Below are positions 33,559 to 42,217 of a stretch of 64,000 bases of DNA, in pieces. Source of the DNA: Cyclobacteriaceae bacterium (GTDB taxonomy: Bacteria; Bacteroidota; Bacteroidia; Cytophagales; Cyclobacteriaceae); contig JANQKF010000019.1 of the NCBI GenBank assembly GCA_028281285.1, forward strand, positions 124,001 through 188,000, read 5' to 3'. Both the position numbers and the translations under genes were made by a program. Below the pieces are notes generated by a model. The model ran no database searches. It was not told the origin of the DNA and saw only the letters and a program-made list of their open reading frames with translations. The stretch's first letter is position 1; each line of letters starts with the position of its first letter.

Positions 33559-34874
33559 TGAACAAGGGAAAATGGTTTGAAAGTATAAGATTCAAAATAG
33601 CTGTGGCCGTTTTTGTTGTCTTTGCATCAATATCAACAGTCACTGGAATAATACTGTATCTCTTCATTAAAGAGACCCTCAACCGTTCTCACACTGAGGC
33701 CGTACTCGCTGAAGGACAGGCAATTCTGGAGAACACCAACTACAATCCCACTGAAATTCCCATAACGGATGAAGATCAGTGGATTTATGTCTGGTTTGAG
33801 TCAGAGGGAAATCCTTTTGAAGTTTATCAAAAAAATGACTTCCCTAGCCCTGAGCTCATATTGAATGATATCAGTTCCTTGGAAAACGATACGCTGCAAA
33901 TAACTGCAAGTACTACGTTCACCAAAGACACCATAATCTATGCCCTTGTGACCAAAGAAGTTCAGGGCACAGCGGATGGAAAACTAAATTTGATCCTTGC
34001 CAAGAGTAATACGAACTTCATGAATCAGTTAAGAACGGTTAGAAGTAATCTGTTTATGGCTAATGCAATTGCCGTTGTTTTTTCATTGCTCTTGGCTTAT
34101 GCACTCGCGGGTTATTCTCTAAGGCCTGTGAAATCCATCATAGAAAAGGCTAACCTGATTAAAGCTGGTCCTTCTATGGAGCGATTGCCTGTTGGCAATT
34201 CTGGCGATGAAATAGCGAGACTTTCGGCAACTATGAATGCAATGATTAATCGTATTGAAAATTCTATAAAGGATCAAAATCGCTTTTTCGCTTCTGCCGC
34301 CCATGAATTGAGAACGCCATTGGCAAATATGCAATCTGAACTGGAATACAGGATGTCAATTCACAAAACCCCCGATTCATCCCTGGAAAGTCTGCGGGAC
34401 GAGGTGATTCGCTTAAAAAGCGTTGTCCAAGACTTCCTTTTGGTAAGCCAGCTCAAAAACGAAACGCTCGAACTAAGAAAGCAAAAAATCAACACCGAAG
34501 ACCTGATCTATGATGTGCTCGAAAACCTTAGACCTGCTTTAAAAAAGGCAAGTATTGAAATCAAGCTAGAACTTGAGTCTGACCTGCAGTCCATCAGCAT
34601 GGATGTTCATAAAATGCAAAGTCTACTCGTCAATTTGATTGATAATTCTATCAAACACGGAGATAATTCGAAAGGAATATTTATGAAACTCGCGAAAGCC
34701 AAGGAAGGTGTTGTGCTAGAAATCTTCAATCTCATTCCAGTATCCATTTCAAATTCAACTGGTAGCGGATTAGGGCTTTGGGTTTGTGAGAGAATAGCCC
34801 AACTTCATGATTTTGGGTTTGATATTCAACAAAAACGAAATGAATTCAGAGTCTTTCTTCACCTATCCAATTAG
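33558..34874 (+). CDS. Membrane sensor histidine kinase (HAMP, HisKA, HATPase)
   Basis: The start is the GTG at 33558, which overlaps the response-regulator stop by 1 bp. The 438-aa protein has TM1 at about 14-34, a periplasmic sensor of about 120 aa, and TM2 at about 165-188. It then has a HAMP segment, the HisKA helix with phospho-acceptor His249 in SAAHELRTPLA, and an HATPase domain with N-box LIDNSIKHGDNS and G2 box GSGLGLWVCERIA. It phosphorylates the partner regulator. The periplasmic domain has no recognisable ligand fold. Confidence 0.93.
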   Translation: MNKGKWFESIRFKIAVAVFVVFASISTVTGIILYLFIKETLNRSHTEAVLAEGQAILENTNYNPTEIPITDEDQWIYVWFESEGNPFEVYQKNDFPSPELILNDISSLENDTLQITASTTFTKDTIIYALVTKEVQGTADGKLNLILAKSNTNFMNQLRTVRSNLFMANAIAVVFSLLLAYALAGYSLRPVKSIIEKANLIKAGPSMERLPVGNSGDEIARLSATMNAMINRIENSIKDQNRFFASAAHELRTPLANMQSELEYRMSIHKTPDSSLESLRDEVIRLKSVVQDFLLVSQLKNETLELRKQKINTEDLIYDVLENLRPALKKASIEIKLELESDLQSISMDVHKMQSLLVNLIDNSIKHGDNSKGIFMKLAKAKEGVVLEIFNLIPVSISNSTGSGLGLWVCERIAQLHDFGFDIQQKRNEFRVFLHLSN

Positions 34875-35629
34875 TGTACGTAGCTTCCTGCATTAATATC
34901 AATCGTGCATCCGGTGGCATGGTCAGCCAATCCACTTGCCAAGAATACGACCGTTGGTGCCAAGTCTTTGGGTTCCGTCAATTCAGGTAAAGCGATATCA
35001 TTCAAGGCATATTCTTCACCGTAAGCATCCATAAAATCCTGGGCCATATCAGTTCGAACAAAGCCGGGAGCAACGTTAAACGCTTTTATTCCTTGTTTTC
35101 CGTAAGACCTTGCAATAGACCTTGTGAGTGCAACAACGCCTCCTTTTGATGCCGCATAGGCCAAATAGTCTTTGGTGTCTCCCCGGAAGGCTGCTCTGGA
35201 TGAAATGTTAATTATTCTACCTCCACCTGATTCCATGAATTGGTTGACAGCTAATCGATTCAAAATACCTGTCGCTTCAAGGTTCACGGCCATGGTCATT
35301 GACCAATCTTCAATCCAATGAGAAATCTCTTTATCAGCGTTCGACTCAATCGCAATGCCGGCATTACATATCAGTATCTCTAATTTACCGAAGGTCGTAA
35401 TTACTTGTTCAAACAATTGAATTGTGGAATCACTACTACTTAGGTCTGCCTGAAACATCTTTGATGTGGAATTTAGTTCGGAAATCACCGATTCAGCCTC
35501 TTCACGGTTTTTGTTATAATGTAAGGCAACCGAAGCCCCAGAATCGGATAATCCTCTTGCTATTGCTGCACCTATTCCCCTTGAAGCACCCGTTACTAAT
35601 GCTACTTTTCCACTTAAATCAATTTTCAT
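34871..35629 (-). CDS. SDR family NAD(P)-dependent oxidoreductase (FabG-like)
   Basis: This 252-aa protein has the classical SDR length. The dinucleotide motif is TGASRGIG at 13-20, NAG at 89-91, and the catalytic residues Ser143/144 (NISSRA), Tyr158 and Lys162 in YAASKGG. It ends in a normal C-terminus (GCTIDINAGSYV). It resembles 3-oxoacyl-[ACP] reductases, but many SDRs share these motifs, so the substrate remains open. The stop overlaps the kinase stop by 4 bp on the opposite strand. Confidence 0.88.
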   Translation of the reverse strand: MKIDLSGKVALVTGASRGIGAAIARGLSDSGASVALHYNKNREEAESVISELNSTSKMFQADLSSSDSTIQLFEQVITTFGKLEILICNAGIAIESNADKEISHWIEDWSMTMAVNLEATGILNRLAVNQFMESGGGRIINISSRAAFRGDTKDYLAYAASKGGVVALTRSIARSYGKQGIKAFNVAPGFVRTDMAQDFMDAYGEEYALNDIALPELTEPKDLAPTVVFLASGLADHATGCTIDINAGSYVH

Positions 35630-35721
35630 TTCTTTTTGGTTAGCGGTCGAATAATTTCATCGATTAATCTAATCAATTAAACCTTAAGGCGCCTTTATCG
35701 ATTAAGAATCAAACCCTGCTT

Positions 35722-36807
35722 ATGAAAAACTTATTCGTAATTGTGTTGTCGCTGCTCATTTTAGAAAGTCCCTTAATTGGGCAGGAAATGTCATTTGAAG
35801 AGTATAATCCGCCATCTTCTCTCGTAGTCCCCGAAAATCCAGTCTCAAGAGCTAAGTTCCCCTTTGTTGATGTCCATAGTCATCAATGGAGAATGGGAGA
35901 GAGAGATTTGGTCAAGCTTTCGCAAGAGATGGACCAAATGAACATGGGCCTTATGGTCAACCTAAGTGGTGGCAGTGGAAAGACCATTGCCGATGCAATG
36001 AAGAATATTGATGAGAATGGTAGAGGTAGGTTTATTGTATTTGCAAATGTTAATTTCAGCAAGATTGGAGAAGAGGGATGGGGTGAACGTGCGGCAGCCC
36101 AACTTCAAAGAGATTACGATCTAGGTGCCCGAGGGTTGAAAATCTTTAAAAGTTTGGGGTTTTCGGTGAAAGATCAAGACGGTAACCGGATAGCTGTTGA
36201 TGATCCCAGAATCGACCCCGTATGGCAAAAATGCGGAGAATTGGGTATTCCAGTACTGATCCATTCGGCAGACCCCAAGCAGTTCTGGGAACCTCATGAT
36301 GCCAATAATGAACGATGGTTGGAGTTGAAGCTTAGGCCTCGAAGAAAACGAGGGCCGAACAATCCGGTACCCTGGGAGACGATTATTCAAGAACAACACA
36401 ACGTCTTCAAAAAACATAAAAACACAACCTTCATAGCAGCCCATATGGGTTGGTACGCCAATGATTTGGAACATCTTGGAGAATTATTGGACGCTATGCC
36501 AAACATGGTAGTCGAAATCGGAGCCGTGATTGCAGAACTCGGCCGTCAACCCAAAATGGCAAATAAGTTCTTTGCTAAATACCAAGACAGGGTACTCTTT
36601 GGAAAGGACGCCTATAATCCAGATGAGTATCCAACCTATTTCAGAGTATTAGAGTCAGGTGACGAATATTTCCCCTACTACAAAAAGTATCATGCTTATT
36701 GGAAAATGTATGGTTTGGCCTTACCTGATGACATCTTAAAAAAGCTATACTATAAGAACGCGATTCGAATAATTCCCGGGATTGACAAATCAATTTTTCC
36801 CGATTAA
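35722..36807 (+). CDS. Exported amidohydrolase-2-type metal-dependent hydrolase
   Basis: This is a 361-aa protein with a signal peptide (ending ESPLIGQ). The TIM-barrel metal motifs are visible: HSHQWRMG (first HxH, near residue 53), a possible His in VLIHSADPK, another His in FIAAHMGW, and the final Asp in VLFGKDAYNPDEYP. It belongs to the amidohydro_2 group, which includes decarboxylases and lactonases acting on cyclic or aromatic acids. The substrate is unknown. It ends about 10 bp before the LytTR-type direct repeat of the next gene. Confidence 0.87.
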   Translation: MKNLFVIVLSLLILESPLIGQEMSFEEYNPPSSLVVPENPVSRAKFPFVDVHSHQWRMGERDLVKLSQEMDQMNMGLMVNLSGGSGKTIADAMKNIDENGRGRFIVFANVNFSKIGEEGWGERAAAQLQRDYDLGARGLKIFKSLGFSVKDQDGNRIAVDDPRIDPVWQKCGELGIPVLIHSADPKQFWEPHDANNERWLELKLRPRRKRGPNNPVPWETIIQEQHNVFKKHKNTTFIAAHMGWYANDLEHLGELLDAMPNMVVEIGAVIAELGRQPKMANKFFAKYQDRVLFGKDAYNPDEYPTYFRVLESGDEYFPYYKKYHAYWKMYGLALPDDILKKLYYKNAIRIIPGIDKSIFPD

Positions 36808-36816
36808 GCTGGAAAC

Positions 36817-36846
36817 TTGAGTTGAACTTATTCCCGATTCAGTCTA
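36817..36846 (+). promoter_or_regulatory. LytTR-type direct repeat upstream of repeat-protein gene A
   Basis: TTGAGT at 36817-36822 and TTCAGT at 36838-36843 are separated by a 21-bp period, two helical turns. The second half overlaps a 17-nt stretch (36829-36845) that matches the equivalent site of paralogue B at 16 positions. The repeat starts 80 bp upstream of the -7 box, the same distance as in the other copy. The 21-bp period is what LytTR regulators typically recognise. Confidence 0.6.
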
Positions 36847-36873
36847 TGAATATGCTGCTACAGTCTTTTTCTA

Positions 36874-36904
36874 TTAGAATGCTACAACTGCACAACTATG
36901 TTTG
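36874..36904 (+). promoter_or_regulatory. Promoter of the repeat-protein A/LytS/LytTR operon
   Basis: TATGTTTG at 36897-36904 is a perfect -7 box, with TTAG at 36874-36877 as a near -33 element at 19 nt spacing. The start would be near 36911, about 31 nt before the ATG at 36942. Confidence 0.55.
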
Positions 36905-36941
36905 TAGTATGAATAAGCAGGAATTCAAAAACAAGAGGATT

Positions 36942-38210
36942 ATGAGAAGCTGGATATTGGCGGTGGGAATATTCGTTGGAATGCTTATTCTGATTTCCCA
37001 GGCTCGCGCACAAAACGACCAAATGTTCATTTATGGTGAAGTGACGACTATAGATGGTGATAAATATGAAGGTCCTATTAGGTGGGGAGGCAACGAGGGT
37101 AGTGATGAAGTGTATTGGGTTGAAATGTTCAACGCTATCAAAACCTCGAATGATTTTATGAAATTCCTTTCCAAGTCCGAAATTGAGGCACTACCCAAGC
37201 CAGAGCGTTCTTCATGGTTAGGTTTGGACATTAGCTCTTTAAATATTTGGGAAGATCGATACAGCAGAAGCTACCATCAATTTGATACTCAATTTGGTGA
37301 TATTAAAACCGTTAAGCCAACAGGTAAAAACCGGGCAAAAATTACACTAAAGAACGGAGTAATATTAGAGGTAAGCGGAGAGGGACATGAGGATGTAGGT
37401 TCTACTATCCGAGTCTATGATCAGGAATTGGGCGAAGTCTCAATTAAATGGTCAAGGATTGAAGAGGTCAATTTTAGACAAGGACCCTCTTCGTTGAAAT
37501 ACAAGTATGGGGAGCCAGTATATGCCAAAGTAAATGCAGGTAGACGTGGAACATTTTCGGGCATAATTCAATGGGGTGGACATGAACGATTTGGTCGGGA
37601 GACCATCGATGGAAAAGATCGTAATGGTGATCGGGCTATTCCATTTAGAAGCATTGCACGAATTGAACGAGGAAGAAATGGCTCCGATGTCACGCTGAAA
37701 TCCGGAAGAAGCTTCTACCTCAGAGGTACAAATGATGTGGATGAAGACAATTCAAATGTGATTGTTTATAATCCTGAAATTGGTAAGGTAACAATCCCTT
37801 GGGAGGATTTTATTGACATGGAAACTATGGACCCTCCAGGCTTCAAAATAGCATATGACGATTTCGAGGTTTCACAAGGTTTGACTGCGACAGTGAAGAC
37901 CATTAGAGGCGATGAATACAAAGGTCTGATTGCGTTCGATCTGGATGAAGGTTGGGAATTTGAGCTTTTGGATGGCAAGGACGATGACGCTGTTTATGAA
38001 ATTCCTTTTCGGAATATAAAAAGTATAATCCCCAAGAATTATGATTATTCCACTGTCATTCTGAAAAATGGTACCGACCTGCTCTTGGGAGATGAGAGAG
38101 ACGTTTCGGAGGACAACGATGGAGTCCTTATCTTTACTACGAATTCATCAGGAAAAACCGACCCTGTTTATATCAGATGGTCGAGAATTGATGAGATCAT
38201 ATTTGATTAA
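36942..38210 (+). CDS. Exported three-repeat protein A, paralogue of the 40146 gene
   Basis: The ATG at 36942 gives a signal peptide (MRSWILAVGIFVGMLILISQARA) and 422 aa. Three repeats can be aligned by eye at about 28-178, 192-293 and 313-422. Each begins with a strand pair of the type VTTIDGDKYEGPIRWG and ends with a segment like YDQELGEVSIKWSRIEEVNF. The last repeat contains LDGKDDDAVYEIPF and LLGDERDVSEDNDGV. The fold is predicted all-beta. The same architecture, at clear similarity, recurs in the 40146 gene. I do not recognise the family. It heads the operon with the LytS/LytTR pair 14 bp downstream. Confidence 0.75.
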   Translation: MRSWILAVGIFVGMLILISQARAQNDQMFIYGEVTTIDGDKYEGPIRWGGNEGSDEVYWVEMFNAIKTSNDFMKFLSKSEIEALPKPERSSWLGLDISSLNIWEDRYSRSYHQFDTQFGDIKTVKPTGKNRAKITLKNGVILEVSGEGHEDVGSTIRVYDQELGEVSIKWSRIEEVNFRQGPSSLKYKYGEPVYAKVNAGRRGTFSGIIQWGGHERFGRETIDGKDRNGDRAIPFRSIARIERGRNGSDVTLKSGRSFYLRGTNDVDEDNSNVIVYNPEIGKVTIPWEDFIDMETMDPPGFKIAYDDFEVSQGLTATVKTIRGDEYKGLIAFDLDEGWEFELLDGKDDDAVYEIPFRNIKSIIPKNYDYSTVILKNGTDLLLGDERDVSEDNDGVLIFTTNSSGKTDPVYIRWSRIDEIIFD

Positions 38211-38224
38211 GTTCACTTACTCCC

Positions 38225-39247
38225 TTGGGAAAAACTTCAAGAAAAGCGTTAGTCCAACTTGGCATCTACATTGGTGTTGTCGGGTTGGTGTTTCTCATTT
38301 TATTGAGAATAGACGCTGGAAGAGAAGTACATCTTTATACAGGATGGATTGCCTTTGTAATTCTGTTGATATTCTTAGGTAACCGGCTGCTCACCAAAGT
38401 ACTTGACAGGCGAATTCCATGGTTGGTTCATGGCAACTCAAGGTTTTACTGGCAATTGGGAATTGGTCTCTTCTTGTCATTGCTAATTATCAACCTGAGT
38501 TATCTTATCCTAAAATTTACCCTCACACAAGATCCTCCGGATGGAGCTCAGATGATCGCCATGAACGTTATTGGAGTTTTTCTCTTACTGCCTTCCATTT
38601 CCATGAACTTTGGTATTCAATTTCTCCGGAATTGGAAAGATGCTCAACTGAACTCGGAAAAATTTCAAAAAGAGTCAATCAAAGCCGAGTTGACTGCATT
38701 AAAAAACCACCTGGACCCACATTTTCTGTTCAACAATTTGAATGTACTCTCCTCATTAATCAGTAGAGATCAAAAGCAATCACAGGAATACCTCGAAAAA
38801 TTTGCAGAAGTCTACCGAATTATTCTTCAAAGCAGCTCAGAAGAATTGGTGCCTCTAAAGCAGGAGCTTGATTTTGTAAGTGCCTATATGTATCTGCTAA
38901 AGATAAGATTTGAAGACACTATCCAGGTTGAGCAGGAAATCAACTCTCATGATCACAATTCACATCTGCCTCCGCTGACTTTGCAAATGTTGATTGAAAA
39001 TGCAATTAAACACAATGTTGTGACAGAACTGAAACCATTAAAAATTGCAATAACCTCAAAAGATGATTTTCTGATAGTGAAGAACAATCTTCAAGAGAAA
39101 AAAATTGCTCAAGGGCAAAGCAGTAAATCCGGGCTTCTAAACATTGAAAAAAGGTATGCTCACTTTTCAGATAAAAAGATGGAGATTACAAAAAATGCCA
39201 ATTCATTCATTGTAAAGGTTCCCTTAATCGATGTTTCCTCTTTATAA
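38225..39247 (+). CDS. LytS-like sensor histidine kinase
   Basis: The start is the TTG at 38225, the only one that keeps all membrane segments, and it lies 14 bp after the stop of the repeat-protein gene. The 340-aa protein has about four membrane segments (13-28, 38-56, 76-98 and 108-135) and a short linker. It then has the His_kinase domain with phospho-acceptor His166 in LDPHFLFNNLN and the ATP-binding N-box LIENAIKHNVV. It has no extracytoplasmic sensor domain, so the signal must be detected in the membrane or through another protein, possibly one of the repeat proteins. Confidence 0.92.
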   Translation: MGKTSRKALVQLGIYIGVVGLVFLILLRIDAGREVHLYTGWIAFVILLIFLGNRLLTKVLDRRIPWLVHGNSRFYWQLGIGLFLSLLIINLSYLILKFTLTQDPPDGAQMIAMNVIGVFLLLPSISMNFGIQFLRNWKDAQLNSEKFQKESIKAELTALKNHLDPHFLFNNLNVLSSLISRDQKQSQEYLEKFAEVYRIILQSSSEELVPLKQELDFVSAYMYLLKIRFEDTIQVEQEINSHDHNSHLPPLTLQMLIENAIKHNVVTELKPLKIAITSKDDFLIVKNNLQEKKIAQGQSSKSGLLNIEKRYAHFSDKKMEITKNANSFIVKVPLIDVSSL

Positions 39248-39256
39248 TTTACCGTA

Positions 39257-40012
39257 ATGAAAGTTTTAATAATTGAAGATGAAAAACTGGCCTCCGATCG
39301 GCTTATCGAAATTCTCAATGAGGTAAATCCTGAATTGGAGGTTTTGGGGGCTATTAAATCGGTTGAAGCAGCCATCATGTGGTTTGAGAACAACAACGCT
39401 CCGGACTTGCTGATAAGTGACATCCAATTGCTTGATGGCACCAGTTTCGAGATATTCTCCCAGGTAGAAATCCAGTGTCCTGTAATTTTCACAACGGCCT
39501 ATGACCAATACGCCATCAAGGCATTCGAGGTAAACAGTATCGACTATCTTTTAAAGCCGATTCAAGCTGAAAAGTTAAAAGCTGCGCTTTCAAAAGTCGA
39601 TGCACAAAGTCAGAAAGGCTCTGGGATTGACATGGATCAACTCAAGGCGCTTATTCAAGGAGAAAAAGTAGAATATAAGTCTCGCTTTTTGATAAAAGTA
39701 GGGCAGAAGATACGGGCGATCCCAGTCGAAAAAATTGCTTATTTCTATACTCGCGACAAGCTTACATATATCGTCACCTTTGAAAATCAGAAATACCCAT
39801 TGGATCACACCTTGGAAGAGGTGGACGGCATGCTTAACCCTAAGAATTTTTTCCGGGCCAATAGAAAGTTTATCGTCCATTTCGATTCCGTAAGAGACAT
39901 TCACCCCTATTTCAAAGGGCGCGTAAAGCTTGGCCTCGAGCCCGATATTGACGAAGATATCGTCATCAGTACGGAAAAAACACCAGCATTCAAGAAGTGG
40001 CTTGATCAATAA
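39257..40012 (+). CDS. LytTR family response regulator
   Basis: This 251-aa protein has a receiver domain (1-115) with phospho-acceptor Asp55 in LLISDIQLLDG, a switch Thr in FTTAYDQYAIKAF and Lys in YLLKPIQAEKL. A LytTR DNA-binding domain spans about 145-245 (FLIKVGQKIRAIPVEKIAYF, FRANRKFIVHFDSVRDIHPY). It follows its kinase by 9 bp. The LytTR domain binds direct repeats with a 21-bp period, which occur upstream of both repeat-protein genes on either side. Confidence 0.94.
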   Translation: MKVLIIEDEKLASDRLIEILNEVNPELEVLGAIKSVEAAIMWFENNNAPDLLISDIQLLDGTSFEIFSQVEIQCPVIFTTAYDQYAIKAFEVNSIDYLLKPIQAEKLKAALSKVDAQSQKGSGIDMDQLKALIQGEKVEYKSRFLIKVGQKIRAIPVEKIAYFYTRDKLTYIVTFENQKYPLDHTLEEVDGMLNPKNFFRANRKFIVHFDSVRDIHPYFKGRVKLGLEPDIDEDIVISTEKTPAFKKWLDQ

Positions 40013-40028
40013 TAAAATCTGCGGCAGG

Positions 40029-40058
40029 TTCAGTAGTGGTTATTCCCGATTCGGTCTG
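40029..40058 (+). promoter_or_regulatory. LytTR-type direct repeat upstream of repeat-protein gene B
   Basis: TTCAGT at 40029-40034 and TTCGGT at 40050-40055 have a 21-bp period. The sequence TTATTCCCGATTCGGTCT at 40040-40057 recurs with one substitution at 36828-36845 before paralogue A. The repeat starts 80 bp upstream of the -7-like box at 40109, the same as in the A copy. Confidence 0.6.
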
Positions 40059-40085
40059 AAAAAAGGCTGATCTAGCCAATACTCG

Positions 40086-40116
40086 TTTTTTTAATGTGCT
40101 TCATACTTGATATTTG
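40086..40116 (+). promoter_or_regulatory. Promoter of repeat-protein gene B
   Basis: GATATTTG at 40109-40116 matches the TAnnTTTG -7 box at all but the first position, with TTTT at 40086-40089 as a partial -33 element. The start would be near 40123, about 23 nt before the ATG at 40146. Confidence 0.45.
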
Positions 40117-40145
40117 ATCATTCAATAAACTCAAACAACAGTCAA

Positions 40146-41378
40146 ATGAAATTAATGTCTAAACTCACTTTGGTAGCGCTAATGCTTGTAGGTATTGCGT
40201 TCACTACAAACGCACAAGATCAGGCTTTCATTTATGGTAAGGTTACTACCATCGATGGTGAGTCTTACACTGGTCAAATTCGTTGGGGGGCAAAAGGAGA
40301 AGCCTACTGGGCAGATCACTTCAACGGAACTAAAGAAGACAATGAAGCCTATCGCTACTTATCCAGAGATGATCGCGACAGATTACGAGATAGAGATCGT
40401 GATTGGAGATGGAGCGGTGTTCGTATCAACTGGAACAGCAGAAGCTGGGATGTAACACATGAATTCAGAGTTCCTTTTGGAGCGATCTCCAAACTGGAAA
40501 TAAACAGAAGAAGCGAGGTTGAGCTTACCCTTAGAAATGGTGATCAAGTCTACGTGCAAGATGGTTCTAATGACTTCGGAACGGACGTGATAATCATGGA
40601 CGAAGAACTCGGTAAAATGAGTTTCCGCTGGAGTAGAATTGACAATGTAGAGTTCATGGAAACTCCTAAAAATCTTCGGGAAAAGTTGGGAGACGCACTT
40701 TATGGCACTGTCACCGCATACGGTACTACTTACACCGGCTATATTCAGTGGGATCATGATGAAAGGCTTTCTACTGACATTCTTGATGGTGAATCCAGAG
40801 ACGGAAACCTTGACATTGAAATGGGTAATATCAAGTCCATCGAAAGGGATCGTTCAGGAAGTATGGTGGTCACCAAGTCAGGTAGAGAACTATACTTGAG
40901 AGGTACTAACGATGTAAATAATGGAAACAGAGGAATCATTGTGAATACTGACTTTGGTCGAGTTGATATTCCATGGAGAGAATTTAAAAAGGTCGATTTT
41001 AGTGATGCTCCGTCTTCTGGCAATGGCTATTCTGATTATGCAAGTCCTAAGAAGATTTCCGGAACTATCACTACAACCAAAGGTGAGACGTTCTCTGGAA
41101 CCCTGATCTACGATCTTGACGAAGAATTCGACTTTGAAATGGTTCAGGGTGAGGATGATGACATTGAACATTTTGTTCTACTTAAGCATATAAGCAAGAT
41201 CGTACCAAGAAATTACGACAACTCCATGATCACCTTAAAAAATGGCAAAGAAATTATGCTGGGCGATTCAAGAGACGTGAGTGAGGATAACGATGGAGTA
41301 ATAGTACTCACGGGCAACGGTGATAATTCAGAATACATATTCTGGGAAGACATCAAAGAAATTACAATTAATAATTAA
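40146..41378 (+). CDS. Exported three-repeat protein B, paralogue of the 36942 gene
   Basis: The ATG at 40146 gives a signal peptide (MKLMSKLTLVALMLVGIAFTTNAQ) and 410 aa. Like its paralogue it has three repeats, with starts such as VTTIDGESYTGQIRWG, VTAYGTTYTGYIQWDHD and ITTTKGETFSGTLIYD. The final block LGDSRDVSEDNDGVIVLTGN closely matches the A copy. The first repeat has an Asp/Arg-rich insert (DRDRLRDRDRDWRW) not found in A. Both copies are probably periplasmic or surface proteins controlled by the LytTR regulator between them. A and B may be the signal input or the output of that pair; function unknown. Confidence 0.75.
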   Translation: MKLMSKLTLVALMLVGIAFTTNAQDQAFIYGKVTTIDGESYTGQIRWGAKGEAYWADHFNGTKEDNEAYRYLSRDDRDRLRDRDRDWRWSGVRINWNSRSWDVTHEFRVPFGAISKLEINRRSEVELTLRNGDQVYVQDGSNDFGTDVIIMDEELGKMSFRWSRIDNVEFMETPKNLREKLGDALYGTVTAYGTTYTGYIQWDHDERLSTDILDGESRDGNLDIEMGNIKSIERDRSGSMVVTKSGRELYLRGTNDVNNGNRGIIVNTDFGRVDIPWREFKKVDFSDAPSSGNGYSDYASPKKISGTITTTKGETFSGTLIYDLDEEFDFEMVQGEDDDIEHFVLLKHISKIVPRNYDNSMITLKNGKEIMLGDSRDVSEDNDGVIVLTGNGDNSEYIFWEDIKEITINN

Positions 41379-41421
41379 GGGAGAGCCCAAAGGTCAAAAA
41401 TCTCTTCTAGGTCAATAACTC

Positions 41422-41454
41422 AAGGTCGCACTGTGCGTTGTGCGGCCTTTTTTT
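41422..41454. terminator. Bidirectional terminator between repeat-protein B and cox3
   Basis: A 10-bp stem AAGGTCGCAC/GTGCGGCCTT (one G-U pair) with an 8-nt loop is followed by seven T (41448-41454). It separates two convergent genes. On the minus strand the A-rich flank is weaker. Confidence 0.7.
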
Positions 41455-42082
41455 ATTTGAAAAAAAGAAAGAAATATAGGAATAGAATCAGCCAAAGTAC
41501 ATCCACGAAATGCCAAAAATCAGTCAAGATTTCGTATTTCACTTTTTGGTACGGATTAGTTTCGAAAACAAGCTGCTGCACGGCATCTTTACTCGTTTTG
41601 TGACATTGCAAAAGTAGCACCAGGAGATAAATCATAATGCCTACAATATGCACTACATGTAAGCTGGAAATGACATACAAATAGGCAGAAGATCCAGGAG
41701 CTTGGAACGTATCTTGAAATTCTCTTAGCTGCTGCCAACCCAAGAATTGAAAAACACCAAAAACAAACCCTAGCAAAAACGTAATCCCCATCCACTTTTT
41801 CACTTTGTCCAAATCACCCCGTTTAAAAAAGGGTAAAATTTTGTTGACGCTCATGCTGGAGATCAACAGTATGATGGTACTGATCACAAAAGGCTTCGGA
41901 AAAACAAAATCTGTGGACGGAGTCGCGACTTGACTGCTGGCCGTAAAAGCTATGATCATGAACAAGAAGATCAAGGCACTTCCAATCATACTTACATACA
42001 AGAGTACCTTATGAGGGTGCATCCGTTCAATGGTCTTGAACGCCTCTTTCTTTAGATCAATATGGACCTTTTCCTTTTTCAA
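41453..42082 (-). CDS. Cytochrome c oxidase subunit III-like protein
   Basis: This 209-aa protein has five hydrophobic segments (about 26-48, 64-80, 97-115, 133-157 and 185-207) as in subunit III of heme-copper oxidases. Typical motifs are HVVHIVGIMIYL and FWHFVDVLWLILFLYFFLF at the C-terminus. The WHFVD block is diagnostic for this subunit. No subunit I or II gene is adjacent, so it either supplies a complex encoded elsewhere or acts in an alternative oxidase. Subunit III takes part in proton uptake and complex stability rather than catalysis. Confidence 0.85.
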   Translation of the reverse strand: MKKEKVHIDLKKEAFKTIERMHPHKVLLYVSMIGSALIFLFMIIAFTASSQVATPSTDFVFPKPFVISTIILLISSMSVNKILPFFKRGDLDKVKKWMGITFLLGFVFGVFQFLGWQQLREFQDTFQAPGSSAYLYVISSLHVVHIVGIMIYLLVLLLQCHKTSKDAVQQLVFETNPYQKVKYEILTDFWHFVDVLWLILFLYFFLFFK

Positions 42083-42217
42083 TTCTGGTAGTCAACTGCC
42101 TATTAAACGCAAGAGTTATAAAAAGTGCCAGGTTTTTTCAATTTGCGGTAAAAAAATGCGCGAATCAACAAGGGTTATTTCATTACCTTTGCTGCCCGTC
42201 AAACCGGAAGATTCCAC

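Noticed and set aside
36797-36805. Additional TTCCCGATT copy upstream of the LytTR-type repeat
   Set aside because: It lies in the last codons of the amidohydrolase gene (IFPD) and lacks the flanking half-sites, so the match is probably chance.
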